Below are positions 58,252 through 64,000 of a DNA stretch of 64,000 bases, piece by piece. Location: assembly GCF_965200585.1 (NCBI RefSeq), contig NZ_OZ241361.1; one strand, given 5' to 3'. The notes beneath the pieces were generated by a model. The model searched no databases, was not told the origin of the DNA, and saw only the letters and a list, made by a program, of their open reading frames with translations. How positions within the stretch are numbered: position 1 is the first letter of the stretch; each line of letters opens with the position of its first letter. The position numbers and the translations under genes are program-made. This DNA comes from Bacterioplanoides sp965200585. Lineage in GTDB: Bacteria; Pseudomonadota; Gammaproteobacteria; Pseudomonadales; Oceanobacteraceae.

Positions 58252-58284
58252 ATAAGCCTTGCCGAATATCCGTGCAAGGCTTAT
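58252..58284. repeat. Inverted repeat after the deaminase gene
   Basis: ATAAGCCTTGC (58252-58262) and GCAAGGCTTAT (58274-58284) are perfect complements with an 11-base loop. No U-tract follows, so it is a hairpin that may be a weak terminator or mRNA stabiliser between the deaminase and the binding protein gene. Confidence 0.65.
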
Positions 58285-58311
58285 GTTCAGACCCGGAAAT
58301 CAGCTATTAGC

Positions 58312-59088
58312 GTGTTATGGAGATCCGCTATCAATAATAAAAATTATCACGGGTTTGTATACCTGATTATATTCTGCCTTTTCTTTGGCTCTGCCCGGCT
58401 ATCGTTCGCTCAGCCCGATATTGACCCGGCCGCAGCACAAGTACAGTTTCTGGGAGCCAATGTACCGCCCTTTTCATGGTTACAGGGCAACACCGTGACA
58501 GGCATCAATATTGAGATTGTTGAACAGGCGGCGCTGTCGCTGGGGGTATCCTCACGTAGTGATATTATCCCTCTCAAACGGGCCATAAAGATGATCGAAC
58601 AGCCCGGTAACTTTTTGGTAGGCTTAGCCCGAACTCCGGATCGTGAATCACATTTTAATTGGATTGCACCTCTGGTTCCGACCCGCATCGGTATGCTGAG
58701 TTGGGAAGATGGTTCCATTTCGTCCTCTCCTCTGCGAGGAGAAATATGCGTGCACTACAGCACTCCCATGGAAAGCTGGCTTAAACAGCATAATCATCCC
58801 GATTATATTGTTGTTAAAAATGAAGAGGCCTGCCTGAAGCTTCTGACCAATCATCTGGTGAAATACTGGTTTACGGAGTTTCATCTGGCTCACTATCTGA
58901 TTCAGCAACAAGGATTAGATAACAATCACCTGATTGAAAATGAGGTGATTATGGAGCCCCACCTCTACATGGCGAGCTCGCTGAACACACCGGATTCTGT
59001 GATTCATCTCTGGCGGAATCAGTTGGAAGAAATGAGAAAAAACGGCTTATTTGAAAAAACCATCCGTCGTTATATTAACGACTATTAA
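58312..59088 (+). CDS. Periplasmic solute-binding protein (SBP_bac_3-like)
   Basis: A 258-residue precursor starting at GTG (58312-58314). A signal peptide (FVYLIIFCLFFGSARLSFAQ) ends at AQ-PD. The mature domain has PPFSWLQGNTVTGINIEIVEQA, which is the opening of family 3 binding proteins (PP.s.....g.GfdiDl), then a middle hinge, and ends LEEMRKNGLFEKTIRRYIND. No ABC transporter genes adjoin it, so it may be an orphan sensor-like protein. Its stop overlaps the YqaA-like stop by four bases. Confidence 0.82.
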   Translation: MLWRSAINNKNYHGFVYLIIFCLFFGSARLSFAQPDIDPAAAQVQFLGANVPPFSWLQGNTVTGINIEIVEQAALSLGVSSRSDIIPLKRAIKMIEQPGNFLVGLARTPDRESHFNWIAPLVPTRIGMLSWEDGSISSSPLRGEICVHYSTPMESWLKQHNHPDYIVVKNEEACLKLLTNHLVKYWFTEFHLAHYLIQQQGLDNNHLIENEVIMEPHLYMASSLNTPDSVIHLWRNQLEEMRKNGLFEKTIRRYINDY

Positions 59089-59519
59089 GCGGCCAGAGAA
59101 AATAACCCCGCCACAATGATATAGCGCCCAAGCTTAGAGATTAAAATCAGTAGCAGCGCTTTTTGCCATGGCGCTTTTAATATACCGGCAAGCAAGGTTA
59201 GCGGATCTCCTACCACAGGAACCCAGGACAATAATAAACTCCAGATACCATAACGCCGGAACCAGCGTTCGGCTTTTTGCCAGCCAGTACCCTGCAACTT
59301 ATTTTTCTTGTGTAACCACTCATGTGCCCAATAACCTAAGGCATAGCTCAGGTAACTGCCCAGTGTATTGCCAGCTGTGGCAAACATGACGGTATAAAGT
59401 GGTGAAAAACCTTGCGCCAGCATCAGTAACAACAACCACTCAGAACCCAGAGGTAATAAGGAGGCCGCCATAAAAGAAAGAAGAAACAATGCGGCGTAAC
59501 CCGGCTCTAACCATTCCAT
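59085..59519 (-). CDS. YqaA family inner-membrane protein (DedA-like)
   Basis: A 144-residue polytopic protein with four to five hydrophobic helices. The family pattern is seen in SFMAASLLPLGSEWLL, FATAGNTLGSYLSYALGY and WVPVVGDPLTLLAGILKAPW. YqaA belongs to the SNARE-associated/DedA superfamily of putative lipid scramblase-like transporters. It starts directly after the DUF2986 stop, so the two may be co-transcribed. Confidence 0.87.
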   Translation of the reverse strand: MEWLEPGYAALFLLSFMAASLLPLGSEWLLLLMLAQGFSPLYTVMFATAGNTLGSYLSYALGYWAHEWLHKKNKLQGTGWQKAERWFRRYGIWSLLLSWVPVVGDPLTLLAGILKAPWQKALLLILISKLGRYIIVAGLFSLAA

Positions 59520-59690
59520 TTATTCAGAGAGATCCTGACTTTCAGTTGGCCTGTTAACACTTGCTTCGAGTTCCGCCCGCTCAGCTTTAGAAATATAACG
59601 CGGCTTATTAGAGTTCTTCGGCGCCTCACGCTTCTGAGTTTTCTTCAGTTTTTTGGTGAGGATAGTTTTGATCTTTTTCTTGCGGTTCAT
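59520..59690 (-). CDS. Small basic protein of the DUF2986 type
   Basis: A 56-residue, strongly basic protein beginning MNRKKKIKTILTKKLKK and containing NKPRYISKAERAELE, the usual DUF2986 signature. The start at 59688-59690 is preferred to an in-frame upstream start at 59813, which would add 41 unrelated residues. Its function is unknown; the Lys-rich composition suggests nucleic-acid or ribosome contact, which is inference. It directly precedes the YqaA-like gene. Confidence 0.78.
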   Translation of the reverse strand: MNRKKKIKTILTKKLKKTQKREAPKNSNKPRYISKAERAELEASVNRPTESQDLSE

Positions 59691-59754
59691 GATGTTGACT
59701 GGTTGCTGTCTGGCTGGTGATTGTACCGCTATCAGGAGAGGATGTAACAGCCAT

Positions 59755-59780
59755 AAAAAAGCCCTGCATCGTGCAGGGCT
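59755..59780 (-). terminator. Terminator of fabV
   Basis: AGCCCTGCA (59760-59768) and TGCAGGGCT (59772-59780) form a 9-bp stem with a three-base loop; the six A on its left are a U-tract on the minus strand. It is 22 bases past the fabV stop. Confidence 0.88.
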
Positions 59781-59802
59781 CAGACAATAAAATAAACGCG
59801 AA

Positions 59803-61005
59803 TTAAATATCAATCACATCAAATGGTACAACCGGATTCACATCCGCGTCGTAGTCGATACCGTCGATACCAAAACCAAACAGCTTCAGGAATTCGTCTT
59901 TATATTCCTGATAATCGGTTAATTCACGCAGGTTATCGTCGGTCAATGTTGGCCACAACGCCTGACAATGTTCCTGAACATCAGCGCGTAATTCCCAATC
60001 ATCGAGACGCAGACGATTATTATCATCCACTTCAGGAGCGGCACCGTCACTGCGGTATAAACGCTCGCGGAACATACGGTTGATCTGTTCAATACAACCT
60101 TCGTGAATACCCAGTTCACGCATTTTCTTAAAGGCCATGGCGATATACAGCGGCATAACCGGGATTGCCGAGCTGGCCTGGGTGACGACGCTTTTTAATA
60201 CCGCAACATTCGCTGAACCACCGGTCTTTTTCATTTCAGCATCAATCGCATGTGCGGCACGGTCCAGGTCTTTCTTCGCTTCACCTAAAGCGCCGTTCCA
60301 ATAAATCGGCCAGGTGATTTCAGTACCGATATAGCTGTAAGCCACGGTTTTACAGCCTTCCGCCAAAACTCCTGCTTCGGATAAAGCTGACATCCATAAT
60401 TCCCAGTCTTCGCCGCCCATCACAGTCACAGTGTCAGCAATTTCCTGCTCATTAGCCGGTTCAACTTCGGCTTCAAATAAGGTGTCTTTGTTGGTATCAA
60501 CGGCGGTGGCTTTATACACCTCACCCACGGGTTTCAGGGCAGAGCGAATAAGCTCACCGCTGTCTGGTAGTTTACGTACCGGTGATGCCAGCGAGTACAC
60601 CACCATATCCACCTGACCTAAGTCTTGTTTGATCAGCTCAATGGTTTTGGCTTTGGCTTCGTGGCTAAAAGCGTCGCCGTTTAAGCTCTTGGCGTATAAG
60701 CCCGCCTCGTGTGCCAATTGGTCGAAGGCTGCCGAGTTATGCCAACCTGCGGTACCGGCTTTTTTCTCGGTGGCCGGTTTTTCAAAGAACACACCAATGG
60801 TCGCGGCACCAGAACCAAACGCAGCGGTAATGCGCGACGCCAGGCCATAACCACTGGACGAACCAATCACCAGCACCTTCTTTGGGCCATTGACGACATC
60901 ACCCTGGGCTTGGGTGATATTGATCTGCTCCTGAACATTGGCTTCGCAGCCAGTTGGGTGGGTTGTGGTGCAAATAAAACCGCGAATCTTGGGCTTAATA
61001 ATCAT
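59803..61005 (-). CDS. fabV: Enoyl-ACP reductase FabV (trans-2-enoyl-CoA reductase family)
   Basis: A 400-residue NADH-dependent enoyl reductase for fatty acid elongation (EC 1.3.1.9). The N-terminus has MIIKPKIRGFICTTTHPTGC, the cofactor loop is VLVIGSSSGYGLASRI, and the catalytic tyrosine pattern Y-x8-K is in the YSYIGTEITWPIYWNGALGEAKKDLD stretch. MVVYSLASPVRKLPDSGE is typical. Family length is about 400. FabV is triclosan-insensitive in other bacteria. It is transcribed alone, divergent from the chemoreceptor. Confidence 0.95.
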   Translation of the reverse strand: MIIKPKIRGFICTTTHPTGCEANVQEQINITQAQGDVVNGPKKVLVIGSSSGYGLASRITAAFGSGAATIGVFFEKPATEKKAGTAGWHNSAAFDQLAHEAGLYAKSLNGDAFSHEAKAKTIELIKQDLGQVDMVVYSLASPVRKLPDSGELIRSALKPVGEVYKATAVDTNKDTLFEAEVEPANEQEIADTVTVMGGEDWELWMSALSEAGVLAEGCKTVAYSYIGTEITWPIYWNGALGEAKKDLDRAAHAIDAEMKKTGGSANVAVLKSVVTQASSAIPVMPLYIAMAFKKMRELGIHEGCIEQINRMFRERLYRSDGAAPEVDDNNRLRLDDWELRADVQEHCQALWPTLTDDNLRELTDYQEYKDEFLKLFGFGIDGIDYDADVNPVVPFDVIDI

Positions 61006-61325
61006 GGAATGTCCTTCAATACAGATAGCTAGGTATCAGATTAGCGCCCAGCTATGACAGTTTTTCATTAATCAACCCAGCTTATAGCAGTCCGGCAACC
61101 ACGAGAAGCCTAAAAGACTTGCTCCAAACAACTGTGCCTGTGACTCAAAAACCTGTCCAAAACCCACTAAAATTGTCAGCTTTGTCTTGCCCAATCAATA
61201 AACCAATCTATAGTTTCTGAGTTAAACAATGAAATTCACGGCTGATATCACGCACCGGGAAGTGCCAGGAAACCTGCGTTTTACTCCCTCTCTGTATTTC
61301 AGACCGTCATCCATGAGACCCCGTT
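61006..61325. other. Divergent intergenic region between fabV and chemoreceptor
   Basis: A 320-base gap with no gene. AAGGACATTCC precedes the fabV start on the minus strand. A possible rightward sigma-70 promoter is noted at 61187-61214. Otherwise I see no repeat or operator. Confidence 0.5.
61187..61214 (+). promoter_or_regulatory. Candidate sigma-70 promoter for the chemoreceptor gene
   Basis: TTGCCC (61187-61192) and TATAGT (61209-61214) are separated by 16 bases, giving a start about 105 bases before the ATG. Only four and five positions of the hexamers match the consensus, and no sigma-28-like sequence is seen. Weak evidence. Confidence 0.3.
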
Positions 61326-63029
61326 ATGTTAAAAAATAAAGTCATTGCCCTGTTCAGCGGCATCATCATTGCGATGTTGATAGCGGTTTGGGCCTCTCAG
61401 CAGGCAACAACGTCAACCCAGCAACTCGCTAGCAGTGCCAAACAGCGCTACCTGTCGTTTCAGTTAGCCGATGAATTCCGTCATTCCTCCATGAACCTGA
61501 CGCGCCTGGCCAGAACCTATGTTTCAACCGGCGAAGACACTTATCGTCGTCAGTACTGGGATATCGTGAAATGGCGTAATGGTGAAATACCGCGCCCGAC
61601 CAGTGTTAACAAAGACCTGTACCCGGGGGAGTCACGTAAACAGCGCGACATCATGCAGGAACTGGGGTTTTCTGAGCAGGAGTTCGCCTTACTGCAGCAG
61701 GCCAGTAATAACTCCGACGCATTAATCGCCACCGAAAGTCAGGCGATGGCCATTATTGAACAGGGCAAAATGGTATCCGGCCCGTTTCAGCCTCGCTCTG
61801 GTGAAGATCTGAATATCTTTGCGCTACGGATTTTGTTCGATGCCAACTATCACAATGAAGTGAGTAAGATCATGACACCGGTGAACCGTTTCTTTGCGGC
61901 ACTTGACCAGCGCACCAGCGCAGAAGTGGACGCTGCCAAAAACGCCGCCGAGCAGTGGGACACCATCGCCACCACCTTACAGCTGCTGGTTGCCCTGGCA
62001 ACGGCCATCGCGGCTTTCCTGGCTATGAAAGTGATCTTTACTCCGTTACAGCGTGTGGTGGATGCCATGCAGGATATTGGCCGTGGTCACGGCAGCCTGA
62101 ACAGCCGCTTACGTGCTGAAGGCGATCACGAGCTGGCCACTCTGGCGAAAGGCTTTAATCGCTTTGCTGAAAATATTTATCAGCTGGTGGTTAAGGTACG
62201 TCACACCACTGATGGGGTGAAAAACACGTCCGACCTCATGACCAACATGACCGGCCAGACGCAGGGAGCTATTCAGGATCAACAGCGTATTTTATCCGGC
62301 TCAGCGGAGTCGATGTCGAGTCTGGTGGATATTTCTCAGAACGTTGCTGGCAGTGCCTCCAGCGCTGCAGAAGCCACCACCGATGCCGACCAGAAGTCGA
62401 AGCAAGGTCTGGATGTAGTACAAAGCGCCATCTCCGGTATCGATCAGTTATCACGTGATATTGAGCAAGCCTCGCAAGCCATTCGCACGGTTGAAAACGA
62501 TTCCAATACCATTGCCACCATTCTGGATGTGATTCGCGGCATTGCCGATCAAACCAATCTGCTGGCATTAAACGCTGCTATTGAAGCCGCCCGGGCTGGT
62601 GAACAGGGTCGTGGCTTTGCCGTGGTCGCGGATGAAGTTCGCTCTCTGGCCTCCAAAACTCAGGAGTCCACTACCGAAATCCAAACCATGATTGAACGCC
62701 TGCAATCGGGCGCAATCTCAGCGGTAAACACCATGCAATCAAGCACCGAACAAGCCAGCGTGTGTGTCAGCAAAGCCCGTGAAGCCGGTGAAGCACTGAA
62801 CAGCATTTCAGCCTCGGTGGGCGATATTAATCGCATGAATTCGGATATTGCCAGCGCCGGTCGCCAGCAGATGGATATTATCGAAGCCATTAATCAGCAG
62901 CTGCAGCAAGTGGTCAGCCAGGCAGATACCATTCAGGCTCACGCTCAGGAAGTGAGCAATAATGCCGACAGCATCAGCCAGCAAACACACACTCTGAATG
63001 ATCAGGTGGGTCAGTTTAAAACCGATTAA
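61326..63029 (+). CDS. Methyl-accepting chemotaxis protein
   Basis: A 567-residue receptor with helices at about 5-23 and 216-236 bracketing a periplasmic sensor (30-210). That domain has LTRLARTYVSTGEDTYRRQYW and DIVKWRNGEIPRP, like the small helical sensors of many marine chemoreceptors. HAMP is FTPLQRVVDAMQDIGRGHG with EGDHELATLAKGFNRF. The signalling tip is GIADQTNLLALNAAIEAARAGEQGRG. No C-terminal pentapeptide for CheR/CheB tethering. No che genes are nearby. The ligand is unknown. Confidence 0.93.
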   Translation: MLKNKVIALFSGIIIAMLIAVWASQQATTSTQQLASSAKQRYLSFQLADEFRHSSMNLTRLARTYVSTGEDTYRRQYWDIVKWRNGEIPRPTSVNKDLYPGESRKQRDIMQELGFSEQEFALLQQASNNSDALIATESQAMAIIEQGKMVSGPFQPRSGEDLNIFALRILFDANYHNEVSKIMTPVNRFFAALDQRTSAEVDAAKNAAEQWDTIATTLQLLVALATAIAAFLAMKVIFTPLQRVVDAMQDIGRGHGSLNSRLRAEGDHELATLAKGFNRFAENIYQLVVKVRHTTDGVKNTSDLMTNMTGQTQGAIQDQQRILSGSAESMSSLVDISQNVAGSASSAAEATTDADQKSKQGLDVVQSAISGIDQLSRDIEQASQAIRTVENDSNTIATILDVIRGIADQTNLLALNAAIEAARAGEQGRGFAVVADEVRSLASKTQESTTEIQTMIERLQSGAISAVNTMQSSTEQASVCVSKAREAGEALNSISASVGDINRMNSDIASAGRQQMDIIEAINQQLQQVVSQADTIQAHAQEVSNNADSISQQTHTLNDQVGQFKTD

Positions 63030-63044
63030 TCGGCTGCTGTTTCC

Positions 63045-63075
63045 AGTGGCCAGTAAAGACACATTACTGGCCACT
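63045..63075 (+). terminator. Long hairpin after the chemoreceptor gene
   Basis: AGTGGCCAGTAA (63045-63056) and TTACTGGCCACT (63064-63075) form a perfect 12-bp stem with a seven-base loop, 15 bases past the stop. No T-run follows, so it may stabilise the mRNA end rather than terminate. Confidence 0.55.
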
Positions 63076-63147
63076 TCAGACCACTCACCTTATATCACAG
63101 CGCTTTACACTCGATATCACACAATAAGCATAACCATCGAGACCATT

Positions 63148-64000
63148 ATGAAGCACTCATTGTTGGCAACCGCCTTATGTAGCACGCTGCTGATTGGCTG
63201 CAGTGAATCCCCATCATCCAAACCATCCAACTCACCCCAAATATCTAACTCCTCCAACAGCGCCGCCAGTGCCACCACCCAACAAGCGAATCGTGCCGTT
63301 TCTGAGCAATTGCCCTTTCAGGATCTGACCGATTTTGAGCAAGCTAATAAAGGGCTGATTGCCCGTCCGGATGCGTTAGAGGTCATCAGCGAGCGCGGCG
63401 AGTTGTTGTGGCGTATGGCCGATTATGAGTTTCTCGATGGCGAGGCTGCCGATACTGTAAATCCCAGTCTATGGCGTCAGGCGCAGTTAAATGCCATTCA
63501 TGGTTTGTTTGAAGTCAGCCCTGGCATTTATCAGCTGCGTGGTTTTGATATTTCGAATATGACGTTAATTGAAGGGCAAAACGGCTGGATTGTGGTCGAT
63601 CCACTCACCGCCAAAGAAAGCGCTAAGGTTGCGATTGATTTTGCCATGCAACATCTGCCACAAAAGCCGATCTCCGCCATTATTTTTACCCACAGCCATA
63701 TTGATCATTTTGGTGGCGTGCTGGGGCTGAACGACTATCTGGCCGATGATATTCCTATCGTTGCTCCCCACGGCTTTTTAGAAGAAGCCACCAGCGAAAA
63801 CATTATTGCCGGAACCGCCATGAGCCGCCGCGCGACCTATATGTATGGGCGTGGGTTGGAGCGTAATGCCAACGGCCATGTGGGGTCTGGCTTGGGGAAA
63901 GGCGGAGCCTTTGGTGCGTTTGGTATTCGTGAACCCAATACCTTAATCAGCGAAACCGGCAGTGAATTAACCATTGATGGTGTGCCGTTTGTTTTCCAAT
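63148..64000 (+). CDS. Alkyl/aryl-sulfatase, metallo-beta-lactamase type (5' part)
   Basis: An open frame of 284 codons running off the right edge. It starts ATG at 63148 and has a lipobox LLIGC (cysteine 18) and a Ser/Asn-rich spacer. The catalytic domain shows the zinc motif THSHIDHFGG (181-190), preceded by VVDPLTAKESA, and RRATYMYGRGLE. These match SdsA1/BDS1/YjcS-type alkylsulfatases (usually 600-660 residues) that release primary alcohols from sulfate esters such as dodecyl sulfate. The C-terminal SCP2-like domain would lie outside the window. Confidence 0.88.
   Translation, partial: MKHSLLATALCSTLLIGCSESPSSKPSNSPQISNSSNSAASATTQQANRAVSEQLPFQDLTDFEQANKGLIARPDALEVISERGELLWRMADYEFLDGEAADTVNPSLWRQAQLNAIHGLFEVSPGIYQLRGFDISNMTLIEGQNGWIVVDPLTAKESAKVAIDFAMQHLPQKPISAIIFTHSHIDHFGGVLGLNDYLADDIPIVAPHGFLEEATSENIIAGTAMSRRATYMYGRGLERNANGHVGSGLGKGGAFGAFGIREPNTLISETGSELTIDGVPFVFQ

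Overview
This 64 kb window looks like the chromosome of a free-living, probably marine gammaproteobacterium. The gene order nnr-tsaE-amiB-mutL-miaA-hfq-hflX-hflK-hflC followed by hisZ-purA, with queG divergent from nnr, is typical of the Pseudomonas/Oceanospirillales group. I lean towards a Thalassolituus- or Oceanobacter-like bacterium, but that placement is inferred from gene order and family content, not from a search. There are no phage, transposase, CRISPR, rRNA or tRNA genes. Coding regions are about half G+C, with visibly A+T-richer stretches at 1-360 and about 19.8-22.9 kb.

Layout: (1) 1-800, an A+T-rich edge with the first codons of a leaving gene and a truncated serine hydrolase remnant. 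(2) 810-17282, a large exopolysaccharide locus. A leftward block carries two family 2 and one family 4 glycosyltransferases, a Wzy/WaaL-type ligase-polymerase, a priming phosphoglycosyltransferase fused to a PilZ-like domain, a Wzz/GumC co-polymerase, a Wza-type export lipoprotein, a detached BY-kinase-like ATPase, an ExeA-like AAA ATPase, a Wzx flippase and an OmpA/TSP3 lipoprotein. A rightward block carries a lyase-like secreted protein, a FemAB/GNAT-like protein and a NodB deacetylase. The set resembles exosortase (XrtA/PEP-CTERM) polysaccharide loci, but no exosortase is present in the window. (3) 17.4-19.3 kb, an old yellow enzyme and a PsiE-like protein with an 18-bp tandem repeat. (4) 19.3-25.7 kb, a redox cluster under a divergent LysR gene, with five NTF2/SnoaL-like domains, three of them exported and one fused to a flavodoxin-fold reductase. 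(5) 25.7-28.9 kb, a five-gene unit: PepSY-like protein, PhoP/PhoQ-like two-component system and two Bor-like lipoproteins. (6) 29.1-46.8 kb, a diguanylate cyclase, trmB, and the conserved purA/hisZ/hfl/hfq/miaA/mutL/amiB/tsaE/nnr/queG housekeeping region, split by an oppositely oriented tag gene. (7) 46.8-54.4 kb, a PEBP protein, an AraC regulator, two tandem paralogous repeat lipoproteins of the FG-GAP type, a SpoU methyltransferase and a short chemoreceptor. (8) 54.6-64 kb, transketolase, 8-oxoguanine deaminase, a periplasmic binding protein, YqaA, a DUF2986 protein, FabV, a chemoreceptor and the start of an alkylsulfatase.

The least explained systems are the NTF2-like/flavodoxin/SDR/hydrolase cluster with its candidate operators, the PepSY-PhoPQ-Bor operon, the exosortase-less polysaccharide locus with a PilZ-like fusion on its priming transferase, and the twin 11-repeat surface lipoproteins.
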